Source: Gammaproteobacteria bacterium (GTDB lineage: Bacteria > Pseudomonadota > Gammaproteobacteria > UBA6429 > Thiohalophilaceae). Taken from it: DNA of 64,000 nt. The position numbers and the translations under genes were made by a program. The notes beneath the pieces were generated by a model. It searched no databases and was not told the origin of the DNA. It worked only from the letters and a program-made list of their open reading frames with translations. The stretch lies in assembly GCA_029881995.1 (NCBI GenBank), contig JAOULO010000001.1, positions 174,930 to 238,929 of the forward strand, in the 5' to 3' direction. Of the stretch, positions 9,096 through 22,363 are shown piece after piece (within the stretch, counting starts at the first letter, position 1; every line of letters starts with the position of its first letter).

Positions 9096-9782
9096 ATGTC
9101 TTCTATCGCTATGAAAGCCGATAAACCCACGGAGCTTCCGGTTTTGCAACTGGGCCAGAAGGAATACCTTCCTGTCTGGCAAGCCATGCAGGACTTCACC
9201 CTGAACAGGACAGCAGAAACGCCAGATGAAATCTGGCTGGTCGAACACCCTCCTGTCTACACTCTGGGGCTGAATGGCAAACAGGAACACATCCTGGATG
9301 TCGGCCAGATTCCAGTTGTCCAGACCGACCGAGGGGGACAGGTCACTTATCACGGCCCAGGACAACAGGTGGCCTACCTGATGCTGGATCTCAAGCGCCA
9401 TGGCCTGGGAGTTCGATCCCTGGTTAGCCTGATAGAGCAAAGCGTGATCGATTTATTGGCTGGGTATGGTATTTCCTCTGTCGCCAGACAGGATGCCCCT
9501 GGTGTCTATGTCGATGGGGCAAAGGTCGCCGCCCTTGGGCTTCGCATTAAACGGGGCTGCTCTTATCACGGACTGTCACTGAACATCGATATGGATCTGG
9601 AGCCTTTCTCACGTATTAACCCATGCGGTTATCAGGACTTGCCCGTCACTCAGCTAAGAGAACTTGGCATTACTGATGATATAAATGTGATTACCCGCGC
9701 TTTGCTCAAACATATTGGAAAGCATCTAGCTATTTCACTCAACCCCGTGGTACAGGAAGAAAGGCTTAAAAATGACGGATAA
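9096..9782 (+). CDS. lipB: Lipoyl(octanoyl) transferase LipB
   Basis: LipB moves octanoyl from acyl carrier protein to lipoyl domains such as GcvH and the E2 subunits, the first step of lipoate synthesis. The 228-residue protein carries the family motifs [13 protein letters not shown], the catalytic pair K143 ([11 protein letters not shown]) and C177 (NPCGY), and the HGLSLNI block. It begins five bases after ybeD and overlaps lipA by 11 bases. The N-terminal 15 residues are somewhat longer than in E. coli; M6 could be an alternative start. Confidence 0.96.
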   Translation: MSSIAMKADKPTELPVLQLGQKEYLPVWQAMQDFTLNRTAETPDEIWLVEHPPVYTLGLNGKQEHILDVGQIPVVQTDRGGQVTYHGPGQQVAYLMLDLKRHGLGVRSLVSLIEQSVIDLLAGYGISSVARQDAPGVYVDGAKVAALGLRIKRGCSYHGLSLNIDMDLEPFSRINPCGYQDLPVTQLRELGITDDINVITRALLKHIGKHLAISLNPVVQEERLKNDG

Positions 9783-10737
9783 AATCAAATCGGAGACGAA
9801 TACCCCTCAGGTCAACCCCCTCAAAGGTAAGTCCAAAACCGAGCGTATACCCGTTAAAATCATTCCCCAGGAAGCGCTACCAAAGCCTCGCTGGATCCGT
9901 GCCAAGGCCCCAACCAGTCCGGAAGTTAAACGTATTAAGCAAATTCTGCGGGAGCAGAACCTGTATACCGTCTGTGAAGAGGCCGCCTGTCCCAATCTTG
10001 GTGAATGCTTTGGTCACGGGACCGCCACGTTTATGATCATGGGCGATATCTGTACTCGACGTTGTCCATTTTGTGATGTTGCCCATGGCAAACCCAAGCC
10101 TCTGGACACCGATGAGCCTCGCCACCTTGCTGAAACCATAAAGGCTCTGCAGCTCAAATATGTGGTTATAACTTCAGTGGATCGGGATGATTTACGTGAT
10201 GGTGGCGCCAGTCACTTTGCTGAATGTATAAAAGCAACCCGATCACTGTGCCCCAATACGGAGATTGAGATACTAGTCCCCGACTTTCGGGGCAGAATGG
10301 ACAGGGCGCTTGAGCAACTTACCAATACGACCCCGGATGTTTTTAACCATAATCTCGAAACTGTACCCAGACTTTATCGCGCTGCACGACCCGGTGCCGA
10401 TTATCACTGGTCACTGAAATTGATTCAGCAATTTAAAGAAAACCATCCTGAAATTCCTACAAAATCAGGTATTATGTTGGGGCTTGGTGAAGAACTACAG
10501 GAAGTTGAACAAATCATGCAAGATCTACGAAATCATCAATGTGATCGACTAACCCTGGGACAATATCTGCAACCCAGTCAGCACCACCTACCTGTCAAAC
10601 GATATGTACATCCCGATGAATTTGACACCCTGGCCCAACTTGCAGACAAAATGGGGTTTCAACACATTGCCAGTGGCCCAATGGTACGCTCATCCTACCA
10701 TGCTGATAAACAGGCCGCAGGTGAACAGATAAAATAA
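9772..10737 (+). CDS. lipA: Lipoyl synthase LipA (copy 1)
   Basis: Radical-SAM enzyme that inserts two sulfurs into protein-bound octanoyl groups. The auxiliary cluster cysteines are C68, C73 and C79, and the SAM cluster cysteines C94, C98 and C101 (CTRRCPFC), the same numbering as in E. coli. The C-terminal MVRSSYHA serine motif is present. The length (321) is normal. It overlaps lipB by 11 bases, so the two are probably co-translated. A second, divergent lipA lies at 62031-62933 in the glycine-cleavage operon, so this is presumably the housekeeping copy. Confidence 0.97.
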   Translation: MTDKIKSETNTPQVNPLKGKSKTERIPVKIIPQEALPKPRWIRAKAPTSPEVKRIKQILREQNLYTVCEEAACPNLGECFGHGTATFMIMGDICTRRCPFCDVAHGKPKPLDTDEPRHLAETIKALQLKYVVITSVDRDDLRDGGASHFAECIKATRSLCPNTEIEILVPDFRGRMDRALEQLTNTTPDVFNHNLETVPRLYRAARPGADYHWSLKLIQQFKENHPEIPTKSGIMLGLGEELQEVEQIMQDLRNHQCDRLTLGQYLQPSQHHLPVKRYVHPDEFDTLAQLADKMGFQHIASGPMVRSSYHADKQAAGEQIK

Positions 10738-10739
10738 TT

Positions 10740-11498
10740 ATGAATTATTACCTTATAAAAACCATCGAGTCACTAATAACCCCGCCAGGGCTTATGTTTC
10801 TGATGATTTTGACAGGTCTTTTAATAGGTAACTACCAAACCCGATTAGCCCGGATTCTGATATTTTCAGGTCTTATATTATTGTTTCTGGCTACCCTTCC
10901 AGTAACCAACGTCCTGGTTCATCAACTACTGGAAATGGATCCTCCTCTTAGCCAAATCGATTTAGAAAAAACCGACGCCCAGGCCATAGTTATTCTTGGT
11001 GGAGGTCGATATTCAGGTATTGAATACCATAAGGAAACTGTATCTGAACGCGCACTATTACGATTACGCTATGGGGCATGGCTGCAAAAACAAACAGGAT
11101 TACCTATTCTGGTAAGCGGTGGCAGTGTAAAAGGTCTCACTACTGTAACTTCCGAAGCAAGACTCATGGCGCAAACGCTGAAATCGAGTTTTGGTATCTT
11201 ACCTAGATGGATCGAAGAGCTGAGTCGAAACACCTGGGAAAATGCTAAATTTTCTCGAGCCATATTACAGAACGACAGTATTGATCGTATCCTCCTTGTC
11301 ACCCATGCAGGCCATATGTGGCGATCTAAAACGGTATTTTCCCAGCATGGATTTACTGTCACACCGGCACCTTTGTCATTTAAATCGAAAAACCGGTTTG
11401 AATTCCTCGACTTTCTACCACGAGCCAAATCACTAGCCACTTTAAAAGATGCGACCCATGAAATCATAGGACAAGTCTGGTACAAGCTATATTATTGA
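10740..11498 (+). CDS. YdcF/ElyC family membrane protein (DUF218)
   Basis: The 252-residue protein has two N-terminal membrane segments (about 17-33 and 37-57) and then a DUF218 domain with the typical AIVILGGGRYSG start, a SERALLRLRYGAWL helix and the LVSGG strand. E. coli ElyC, a member with the same layout, affects lipid-carrier use and envelope integrity at low temperature. That would fit the envelope context, but the biochemical activity of the family is unsettled. It starts two bases after the lipA stop and is probably the last gene of the operon. Confidence 0.85.
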   Translation: MNYYLIKTIESLITPPGLMFLMILTGLLIGNYQTRLARILIFSGLILLFLATLPVTNVLVHQLLEMDPPLSQIDLEKTDAQAIVILGGGRYSGIEYHKETVSERALLRLRYGAWLQKQTGLPILVSGGSVKGLTTVTSEARLMAQTLKSSFGILPRWIEELSRNTWENAKFSRAILQNDSIDRILLVTHAGHMWRSKTVFSQHGFTVTPAPLSFKSKNRFEFLDFLPRAKSLATLKDATHEIIGQVWYKLYY

Positions 11499-11598
11499 TT
11501 ACTATGTTTTTATAAGTCTTTTTAGCCCTTAAACTTTATCCCATTTTGACCGATATCTATTAAATAACTCTTCGAGCTACAGATACCGGTCATTTGGA

Positions 11599-12507
11599 AT
11601 GAGTCCAAAGTCAAACAACACACCAAATATTTTGGTCGTCGATGACGAATCACAGAACCTGGAAATTATCCAGGAATATCTGGCAGATGAAGTCTGTTGT
11701 AAACCAATTCTATACAGCGATAGTCTTAAAGCCTGGCAGGAACTGGAAACCAACCCAACTACCTGCGATGTCATATTACTCGACTGGATGATGCCAGAGC
11801 TGGATGGTCTGGAAATGCTGTACCGAATTAAACAGCATCCAGAACTGCGCTTTACCCCGGTCATTATGCAAACCGCTCGAACTGAAAAACAGGACATTCT
11901 TAAAGGTCTAGCGGCTGGCGCATTTTACTATCTGACCAAACCCTATAGCTACGATGAGCTTGTGCAGATCATTAAAGCTGCACTGGATGATGTTATGCGC
12001 TTTCGTGAACTGGAAGCCCTTCTACAAAATAGTGATAAATCGAAAACTATTTCTACTGGTGCCGAATTTAATATAAAAAATCTGAATGATGCCGACCACC
12101 TGGCATCGGTATTGGCCAATAGCTGCCCTGAACCTGACAAAGTCATTACCGGTATTAGTGAGCTACTCATTAATGCGATAGAGCATGGCAATTTACAGAT
12201 TGGGTATAAGGAAAAATCACAGTTGAAAAAACAGGGTTCATGGAGAGAAGAAATAGAGCGTCGACTCCAGTTACCTGAATATCAGGACAAGGTAGCCGAA
12301 GTTACCTATAGCAAGAATGGTAAAAACATCAATATAACAATCACTGATCAGGGTAGTGGTTTTGACTGGCATAAATTCCTTGAGTTCAGCCCGGAACGTG
12401 CCTTCGACAGCCATGGGCGAGGTATTGCCATGGCAAAAATTATGAGCTTTGATGAAATCAGCTACAACGAAGCAGGTAACCAGGTCACAGCGACCATAGC
12501 CCTCTGA
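11599..12507 (+). CDS. Response regulator receiver with anti-sigma-type ATPase domain
   Basis: This 302-residue protein has an N-terminal receiver domain (about 8-130) with acidic pocket D15-D16 and phospho-acceptor D62 in LLDWMMPELDG, plus the conserved lysine in YLTKPYSYDE. Its output is not DNA binding. Residues about 145-302 form a GHKL ATPase of the RsbW/anti-sigma kinase type, with an N box (ISELLINAIEHGNL), a DQGSGFDW box and HGRGIAMAKIM. It may control a partner-switching protein or a sigma factor in response to the adjacent kinase, seven bases downstream. No anti-sigma antagonist gene is visible nearby. Confidence 0.87.
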   Translation: MSPKSNNTPNILVVDDESQNLEIIQEYLADEVCCKPILYSDSLKAWQELETNPTTCDVILLDWMMPELDGLEMLYRIKQHPELRFTPVIMQTARTEKQDILKGLAAGAFYYLTKPYSYDELVQIIKAALDDVMRFRELEALLQNSDKSKTISTGAEFNIKNLNDADHLASVLANSCPEPDKVITGISELLINAIEHGNLQIGYKEKSQLKKQGSWREEIERRLQLPEYQDKVAEVTYSKNGKNINITITDQGSGFDWHKFLEFSPERAFDSHGRGIAMAKIMSFDEISYNEAGNQVTATIAL

Positions 12508-12513
12508 TTTGAT

Positions 12514-15500
12514 ATGCTTTCTTTTAAAACTGCCAGGCAATTCAGTACAAAGCAAATCATAATCGCACTGTTTATTTATCTCACTCTCTATATTGGGGCT
12601 AGCTGGGTGCTGGGCTCAATCAAGTCAAACATCCTTGAAAATATTCAAAATCAGTTACATGCCATGCAACATGCCAGTCACGAAAGTATGCACTACTGGC
12701 AATCGGCCCAACTGGATGCCGCTGTAGGGATTAGCCATCAAGCTAAAGTCAAAAGATTAATATATAAATTAATTAACTCGGATCCGGCACCACAATTATT
12801 AAACAAGAACCCGATCCTGGCTGAGCTTAGAAAGGAACTGGCTCCTTTTATAGAACAACAAAATTTCGATGGTTTTTTTGTTGTGCCCAAGAACCAGATC
12901 AATTATGGCTCAATGAGAAATAAAAACCTGGGAAAGAAAAATTTTCTCATTGATAAAGATCCAGACAGTCTATTACAAGGTTTTGCCGGGGAAACCTTGT
13001 TTTCAAAACCTATTTTGTCAGATGTCCCTATTGAAGATGAGAATGGGATTTTAAGCGAGAACCAATACAGTTTGTTTGTAATCACCCCCATCCTCAGTAA
13101 ACAATCAGAAATCTCTGCGCTACTCATGTTTAGAATTTCGCCCGGAGAACATTTTAAAAAAATCATGGCTATTGGCCAGTTTGGTGAATCAGGTGAAACC
13201 TATGTATTTAATGAACAAGGCCGCCTGTTGAGTCCATCAAGATTTGATATCCAGCTCATGCAGGCTGGATTAATCCTGCCTGATTCATCAAGCACATATC
13301 AACTCATCTTGCGTGAACCAAAGGAAAATATAATCCACCGCCAACAGCCTGATAAAGATTATGCAATTCGTCCTTTGACCCAGGCTGTGGTTCATACTCT
13401 AAAAGGTCAACCCTATCTCGACCATGAGCCTTCACTGGATTATAGAGGCGTCAAAGTCATTGCATATGGTCAATGGGATTATGTGACTGGCTGGGGCTAT
13501 ATTACACAAATTGATTACAATGAAGCCTTTGCTATCTATAATACGACACGAAATTCTATCTACGCAGTTACAGCCGGTGCCACATTATTCTTATTTGCCC
13601 TTATCACCACCCTGATATTTGGACGACAAACCGCATTACAACTTGTCAAAGAAAGAACAGCCCAGTTAAAACAACAGAATCTGTCCCTTCGTAAACAAAT
13701 TGAAGAAAGGGCCCGCGCAGAACAGAGCCTGGAAAACACACAAAATCGAACAGATGCGATCCTGCAATCGGCTTTTGATGCCATCATTGCTACGGATGAA
13801 AGGGGTACAATCGAAATGGCCAACCCCTCAGCAGAACAAATGTTCAGCTATGAAAAAGATGAATTGACAGGGAAGAATGTCAGCATCCTCATGCCTCCGT
13901 CTATTAGTAAACAACATGATGCACTAATAATGCAGCACAATACTGGCAATCCCAGCACTATCATTGGACGCCGTCGAGAAATGGTGGCATCTAGAAAAGA
14001 TGGCAGTACTTTTCCCATTGAACTGGCTGTTGAGGAAATGATGATCGATGGTAAAAAATACTTTACTTCAACCATCAATGATATCTCTGAGCGAAAACAG
14101 ATGATTGAACGGATTAGTGCTTCTGAAAAAGAATACAAATCCATCATTAACAATCTTTCTGACACATTCTATCGTACTGATATTAATGGCTTGATCACCA
14201 TGGCATCCCCGTCTGCTGAACAATTACTGGGCTACCGAATGGAAGAACTTATTGATTCAAAACTTGCCGATCTTTATGCAGATCCTCAGGGGCGTGATAA
14301 ATTTATTGCAACTCTGAATGACAATAATGGTGAAATTCTTGATTATAAGGCCCAGCTTCGGAGAAAAGATGGCGTTATCATATGGGTTTCTACCAATGCA
14401 CACTATTATTTAGATGAATACGGCAACCCACTAGGCGTTGAAGGAACCACCCATGATATAACTGCTAGTAAAATTGCCGAAGAAGAATTACGCGAATCCC
14501 GACAACGATTATCTTTTCACATAAGGCAAACCCCGCTAGGGGTTATCGAATGGGACATTGATTTCAAGGCCATAGAATGGAACCCGGCCGCAGAAAAAAT
14601 ATTTGGTTACTCCCGTAATGAGGCTATTGGTCGCCATGCCTGTGAACTAATCATACCGGATGAATTCAAACCCCACGTCGATGATGTATGGTATGCGCTA
14701 CTTGGTCAACGTGGTGGCCAAAAAAGCACAAACAGAAACATCACCAGTAAAGGAAAAGAAATCTGGTGTGAATGGTATAACACACCACTTGTAGATGCCG
14801 AGATGAATGTTATTGGTGTAGCCTCTATGGTTATGGATATAACGACCCGTAAAATTGCCGAAGAAATTTTAACCCGTGACCATGAGCAGTTGGAGCAATT
14901 AGTCGAAATCAGGACAGATGAATTAAACCAGGCTCGTTTGGAAGCTGAAAAAGCCAATGAAGCCAAGTCAGAATTTCTTGCCAATATGTCGCATGAACTC
15001 AGGACACCCATGCATACTATTCTCAGTTTTGCGGAGATGGGAATGAAAAAGTCCGACAAACTAACCAAACAGAAATTATCTCAGTACTTCAGTAACATCC
15101 ATCAAGGTGGCCAAAGACAGATGGCTCTACTAAATGACCTGCTAGACCTCTCCAAACTGGAGGCCCATGCCACTCATTATGAGATGACCAATAATGATAT
15201 TAAGGGGCTTATTGAAACTCAAATATCACAACATGAATTAATGCTAGAGGAGAAAAACCTGAAAATCGTATTTGATACTGGACCACTAAATACACAATTT
15301 GATTTTGATCATGTCAGAATTGAACAGGTTGTTCGTAACCTTCTTTCCAATGCCATAAAATTCAGCAAGGCTGATAAAGCCATTCATATTCAACTGGGGT
15401 TGGGTGAAATCCAGAATGAACATAACACCAGCCCGGCCATAGTGATTGAAATTTCAGATTGTGGAGTGGGTATCCCTGAAGATGAACTTGACTTAGTGTT

Positions 15501-15705
15501 CGACAAATTTATCCAAAGCAGTAAGACACGAAGCAAGGCAGGAGGAACAGGCCTGGGGCTAGCCATTTGTCAGGAGATCATAAAAGATCATGGCGGTAAA
15601 ATCTGGGCCACAAATAATGAACAGGGAGGAGCCAGTTTCTTTTTCAGCCTGCCCTTAGAACAGGATTCTCAAACAGGTTCAAACTCAGCAATTGAACAAA
15701 ATTAA
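12514..15705 (+). CDS. Multi-PAS membrane sensor histidine kinase
   Basis: A 1063-residue kinase. A first membrane segment (about 10-30) and a second (about 348-369) bracket a periplasmic sensor region of some 315 residues, probably a double-Cache fold. A short coiled coil leads into three PAS domains (about 410-530, 540-655 and 660-785), each followed by a PAC-like tail. The kinase core holds the HisKA helix with H827 in MSHELRTPMHT, an N box (VVRNLLSNAIKF, about 939) and G boxes (DCGVGIP, GGTGLGLAIC). There is no receiver of its own; the receiver-ATPase gene seven bases upstream is the obvious partner. The signal is unknown. Confidence 0.92.
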   Translation: MLSFKTARQFSTKQIIIALFIYLTLYIGASWVLGSIKSNILENIQNQLHAMQHASHESMHYWQSAQLDAAVGISHQAKVKRLIYKLINSDPAPQLLNKNPILAELRKELAPFIEQQNFDGFFVVPKNQINYGSMRNKNLGKKNFLIDKDPDSLLQGFAGETLFSKPILSDVPIEDENGILSENQYSLFVITPILSKQSEISALLMFRISPGEHFKKIMAIGQFGESGETYVFNEQGRLLSPSRFDIQLMQAGLILPDSSSTYQLILREPKENIIHRQQPDKDYAIRPLTQAVVHTLKGQPYLDHEPSLDYRGVKVIAYGQWDYVTGWGYITQIDYNEAFAIYNTTRNSIYAVTAGATLFLFALITTLIFGRQTALQLVKERTAQLKQQNLSLRKQIEERARAEQSLENTQNRTDAILQSAFDAIIATDERGTIEMANPSAEQMFSYEKDELTGKNVSILMPPSISKQHDALIMQHNTGNPSTIIGRRREMVASRKDGSTFPIELAVEEMMIDGKKYFTSTINDISERKQMIERISASEKEYKSIINNLSDTFYRTDINGLITMASPSAEQLLGYRMEELIDSKLADLYADPQGRDKFIATLNDNNGEILDYKAQLRRKDGVIIWVSTNAHYYLDEYGNPLGVEGTTHDITASKIAEEELRESRQRLSFHIRQTPLGVIEWDIDFKAIEWNPAAEKIFGYSRNEAIGRHACELIIPDEFKPHVDDVWYALLGQRGGQKSTNRNITSKGKEIWCEWYNTPLVDAEMNVIGVASMVMDITTRKIAEEILTRDHEQLEQLVEIRTDELNQARLEAEKANEAKSEFLANMSHELRTPMHTILSFAEMGMKKSDKLTKQKLSQYFSNIHQGGQRQMALLNDLLDLSKLEAHATHYEMTNNDIKGLIETQISQHELMLEEKNLKIVFDTGPLNTQFDFDHVRIEQVVRNLLSNAIKFSKADKAIHIQLGLGEIQNEHNTSPAIVIEISDCGVGIPEDELDLVFDKFIQSSKTRSKAGGTGLGLAICQEIIKDHGGKIWATNNEQGGASFFFSLPLEQDSQTGSNSAIEQN

Positions 15706-15711
15706 ACTAGT

Positions 15712-17037
15712 TTAACCACCTTCATACATAATGCGCCAATCATCACCTTCTTTGCGCAAATATACCCGCTTACTGATATCGCCATTATAATTGTTAGACT
15801 GATACTGCTGGCGAAAACGTGCGACTACTACTGGTTGTTTCTGATCCCTGGCAGGATACGTAAACAAAGCGATATCAGACAGTCTTACACGCTGATAGGT
15901 TTTGCTCCTGGCCAGATAACGTTTACGTGCCGCCCAGGTCTGCAATGTATGACGACCACTCCAGAAGTCTGTAGCATAATGGCTTAAATAGCGGTTTACA
16001 TCCATGCTTTCCCAGTCTTTGCGCCACTTTTCAAGGGTATACATTATTTCCTTACGCTGCTGATGCCAGTCATTGCGATCCAGCCAGTCAGCCTGTTCAG
16101 TGATAATGATGGGAGTTTTTCCTGGTACGATATCATTCTTTAAACCAGACAAGTCGATATTGGGCAGAACAACACAGCCTTCACTGTCCAGTGGGGGACG
16201 ACTGTAATATCCCGGGTCGGTACCATGTAACCAGATACCATCCCCTGTTTTGCCCAGCTTACGATCCAGTTCATTGGGATAATTAACTGGAAAGGCACCA
16301 ACACCGTATTTAGCAGGTAATTTTTCGTCCGGTATCCAGGAGGTCACAAAATATACCCCTTCAGGTGTCTTCAGATCACCACGGATCTGTTTGTTACCCC
16401 GTTTTTTACCAGTACTAACGTAGTAGTCACGAATCAGCCGTGGAGGTTCATGCTCAGCTGTTCGGCTATAAACAAACAGGCGATTATATTTTTTCTCAAC
16501 CAGGATGGCGGTCTCGATACTTTCCCCAAGCCCCAGCAATTGACCGGGCACCCTGTTTCCCAGCTCAATCTCAATCATGGCCTTGAGCCTGGCCTCGGCT
16601 TCTGCACGAAGCAGGTGTAATTTCTCTATGCCCTCTTTGCCGAATTCCTGCATCAGAGGAGACTCACCAATATCCGAAACCCGCCCATAACGAGAGAACA
16701 GTATGTCGCCACGAACCAGATGGGCCAGATGAAAATCGGGAGCACGTTGAGTGAGCGTATCAATTTCCTTTAAGGCCTGTTGCTCTGAGCCCGTATTGAA
16801 ATACAGCATGGCCTTTAAAAGACTCGCCTCATGATCCAGTCTGTTCTGTTGCAGACGGTTTTCGAATTGATCAAACAGGTTCTGTAAATTTTGCCTTGAA
16901 AGTGATTGTCCAGTAGTAATGAAGGTTTTGCTTTGAGTTTCCTGAACATTTTGCGAACTCGAGGCATTAATCACAACCGATACCGAAAGTACCAGCGTTA
17001 TGACAAACAAACCTTTTGACCAGATTCCAATTTTCAT
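15712..17037 (-). CDS. L,D-transpeptidase (YkuD) with NTF2-like C-terminal domain
   Basis: L,D-transpeptidases form 3-3 cross-links or attach proteins to peptidoglycan. The 441-residue protein has a signal peptide or anchor (about 7-27), a TPR-like helical region (about 45-165) and a YkuD catalytic domain (about 175-330). The active-site pair is H271 in WLHGTDPG and C288 in SEGCVVLPN. A C-terminal domain of about 105 residues resembles the NTF2-like domain found in this transpeptidase group, and the same domain ends the gene upstream. ATG 17037 overlaps the upstream stop as ATGA; an in-frame extension to 17079 is less likely. Convergent with the kinase gene. Confidence 0.9.
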   Translation of the reverse strand: MKIGIWSKGLFVITLVLSVSVVINASSSQNVQETQSKTFITTGQSLSRQNLQNLFDQFENRLQQNRLDHEASLLKAMLYFNTGSEQQALKEIDTLTQRAPDFHLAHLVRGDILFSRYGRVSDIGESPLMQEFGKEGIEKLHLLRAEAEARLKAMIEIELGNRVPGQLLGLGESIETAILVEKKYNRLFVYSRTAEHEPPRLIRDYYVSTGKKRGNKQIRGDLKTPEGVYFVTSWIPDEKLPAKYGVGAFPVNYPNELDRKLGKTGDGIWLHGTDPGYYSRPPLDSEGCVVLPNIDLSGLKNDIVPGKTPIIITEQADWLDRNDWHQQRKEIMYTLEKWRKDWESMDVNRYLSHYATDFWSGRHTLQTWAARKRYLARSKTYQRVRLSDIALFTYPARDQKQPVVVARFRQQYQSNNYNGDISKRVYLRKEGDDWRIMYEGG

Positions 17038-18029
17038 TGCCTTAAATATCCAAGACCCCGTTCCTTCACAATACGCCACTCACCGGATAGTTTAGACATA
17101 ATAAACTCCTTTTGAGTCACGTCACGATAATTATCGGCAGCATATTCCTGCTCCAGGCGAATTATCAGATTTCCACTCCTGTTAGAGTGCAACTTGATAT
17201 TTCGTAATTTGACCCGTATCCATCTGGGTTTACGAATTCGTTCTCGTCGCTGCTGCTCCCAGACCCCTCTCGATATCTCAGGTGGAGAGTAGTCTTTACT
17301 ATAAAACTGTATATATTGCTCTGCATCTTTACTTGTCCATGCCCTGGCCCATTGGTTCAATACCTGACTCGCCTCCTGATAGCCTGAGGTTTGCTTGTCC
17401 TGCTGCTTCTCTGTATCCCTGTTTTTTCTATCGGCGGGCTGGTTTTTTGCTTGATAGCGCATGCCTGATTTCACGACTGAGTTTGTGGACTTAGTCACAA
17501 CCGGGGCAGGACGTACAGAGGCTACAGCTGCCTGTTGTAATACCAGCTTGTCAGCGCTTTGTAATCCACGGGCCTGCTTTTTTGCCGGTATCTGTAGTGC
17601 CCGTGCATAGGCATCTCTGGCCCTTGCAGAATTCAACTGCTGCAGATTTTTATAAACCTGGGCATATCCCTGATGCGCCTGCAGAGCCTTTTCCAGAGTG
17701 GTTCTCGCCAGTTCTTTTTTGCCCTGTTGTAAATAGATTACGGCAAGATTGTTGTACGACTCTGGTAAATCAGGATAGGCCTTAATCAGTGCCTGGTACT
17801 GCTTGATAGCTTTATCAATTTGCCCGCTGCCAGACAGGGCCAGGGCTCGATTAAACTGGTAATTCGGATTATGGGGATCTTTAGCCAGTAATTTGTCGAG
17901 GCCGGAAATTGCCTTGTAATACTGTCCGGCTGATATCTGTTTTTCTATCTCTGACAATTTACTATCTGCCATTGAGGGCAGTGCAGGAATCATAAGCAGC
18001 AGGAAAAAAATTATGAAATGTCGTTGCAT
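17034..18029 (-). CDS. TPR protein with NTF2-like C-terminal domain
   Basis: The 331-residue secreted protein has a signal peptide (about 1-21), three to four TPR repeats (about 25-135, e.g. PNYQFNRALALSGSGQ and PESYNNLAVIYLQQGK), a low-complexity linker (about 165-215) and a C-terminal domain of about 105 residues (WARAWTSKDAEQYIQFYS onward). That domain aligns with the end of the neighbouring L,D-transpeptidase. The two genes overlap by four bases (ATGA). It probably acts in the periplasm with the transpeptidase as scaffold or substrate-binding partner; its precise job is unknown. Confidence 0.82.
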   Translation of the reverse strand: MQRHFIIFFLLLMIPALPSMADSKLSEIEKQISAGQYYKAISGLDKLLAKDPHNPNYQFNRALALSGSGQIDKAIKQYQALIKAYPDLPESYNNLAVIYLQQGKKELARTTLEKALQAHQGYAQVYKNLQQLNSARARDAYARALQIPAKKQARGLQSADKLVLQQAAVASVRPAPVVTKSTNSVVKSGMRYQAKNQPADRKNRDTEKQQDKQTSGYQEASQVLNQWARAWTSKDAEQYIQFYSKDYSPPEISRGVWEQQRRERIRKPRWIRVKLRNIKLHSNRSGNLIIRLEQEYAADNYRDVTQKEFIMSKLSGEWRIVKERGLGYLRQ

Positions 18030-18078
18030 GATCCAATTATTCTATTTTTTTGATGCCATTTCAGGCAAAGACCATCGA

Positions 18079-18106
18079 ATTATAGCAACTTATGATGACA
18101 TCCCAA
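18079..18106 (-). promoter_or_regulatory. Sigma-70-type promoter for the TPR/L,D-transpeptidase operon
   Basis: Read on the minus strand, TTGGGA (18106-18101) and a perfect TATAAT (18084-18079) are separated by 16 bases. The start of transcription would fall about 40 bases before the TPR gene at 18029. It lies just after the stop of the M14 hydrolase gene, so the pair has its own promoter. Confidence 0.6.
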
Positions 18107-18116
18107 GGCCATGGCT

Positions 18117-19130
18117 TCAGGTGATATGGCCTGTGTCGAGCCGTTCCATCAAATAGCACAGGCAATCCTGCTTAATAATGGTTTTGTCCAGGGTCAACAT
18201 GGATGGCATCACTGGCAAACGGGTCTGAATATGGCTGCCTTCAATTTCGAAATAACGTTCACTGATGTCCTGTCCCGACTCATCGGTAGCGAGAAATCCC
18301 GTACCCACCGTTTGCTGTGCCACCGAACCCAACACGGCCCCGGGCTGTAACTCGCAAAAATTGAGCTGATCCAGTTCTGATGGTAGACAGATGTCAGCCA
18401 CCTCACCGGGCAGACCCACACTCAGGTGTGAAGGGACTTTCACTATGGCCACCGTATGGAACAGATCCACATCATGGGATGCGACTTCATGTTCAGGAAA
18501 GTCCGTCAGATGCAAACAGGCATCAATATATTGCACGGCGTGTTCCACACCATGTGACTCACCGGGACGACCACACTCGATAGTCACCGAGGGGCACAGG
18601 TCAGCAAATGCCATGGATTGCACCGTATCTGGCTTGATGAAATACACAACTGTTCGACTGAACAGACTGGCCAGGTACATAAAGCGCTTATCCAGCCGGT
18701 TAATACAGGCATAATGGGGATTACGGCCAGAATTATTATGCAAATCAATACTGGCAAAGGGTTTCTGCTGGGCCACGATTTCCATTAACTGTCGGATCAT
18801 CACCGCCTCAGGCCCTTCACCCCCAGCCTTCCAGATGCGATTGTAATCCGGCTGGCCCTCTAGATAACGCAGGCCCTCTTTTGCTGCCTGAACATTACCG
18901 ATAAAGAGATACACTGCACGGGGTAACAGCATATCCTGGTATTTTTGCAGTATGGATCGCATGGCCTGCCAACCGGTAACTTCATTGCCGTGTAACAACA
19001 ATGAAATAAACAACGGCTCCTTGTGCCGACCTTCCAGATGGATCAGGCTTGGACCAGGCAGGACTTCATGCAAATCGGTTGCTTCCCTGTCTAGCAATCC
19101 TTCTGGTATGGCATCATAAATGTTTAACAT
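18117..19130 (-). CDS. Succinylglutamate desuccinylase/aspartoacylase family zinc hydrolase
   Basis: The 337-residue protein is a zinc-dependent M14-type amidohydrolase. The zinc ligands appear as H47 and E50 in LLLHGNEVTG and H131 in IDLHNNSG, and ECGRPGESHG is the later conserved block. Family members cleave N-acyl amino acids. No arginine-catabolism (ast) genes are nearby, so AstE itself is unlikely. It is the last gene of a minus-strand operon, 23 bases after a GCS2-type carboxylate-amine ligase and downstream of amgK-murU. The context suggests that it hydrolyses an amide product related to the ligase; the substrate is unknown. Confidence 0.85.
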   Translation of the reverse strand: MLNIYDAIPEGLLDREATDLHEVLPGPSLIHLEGRHKEPLFISLLLHGNEVTGWQAMRSILQKYQDMLLPRAVYLFIGNVQAAKEGLRYLEGQPDYNRIWKAGGEGPEAVMIRQLMEIVAQQKPFASIDLHNNSGRNPHYACINRLDKRFMYLASLFSRTVVYFIKPDTVQSMAFADLCPSVTIECGRPGESHGVEHAVQYIDACLHLTDFPEHEVASHDVDLFHTVAIVKVPSHLSVGLPGEVADICLPSELDQLNFCELQPGAVLGSVAQQTVGTGFLATDESGQDISERYFEIEGSHIQTRLPVMPSMLTLDKTIIKQDCLCYLMERLDTGHIT

Positions 19131-19153
19131 CTTCGTACTACCTGATTCCTGAT

Positions 19154-22279
<3,126 letters not shown>

Positions 22280-22363
22280 TAATAATAGAAGAAGATTTTT
22301 ATACTTGTCTGTCTATAGCAGGCATCGCACAATAGTGCCAGCAAGGATAACAATACTCAATTT

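Noticed and set aside
18117..19130. Assignment of the M14 hydrolase as AstE of the arginine succinyltransferase pathway
   Set aside because: No astA, astB, astC or astD is nearby, and the operon partners are wall recycling and a GCS2-type ligase.
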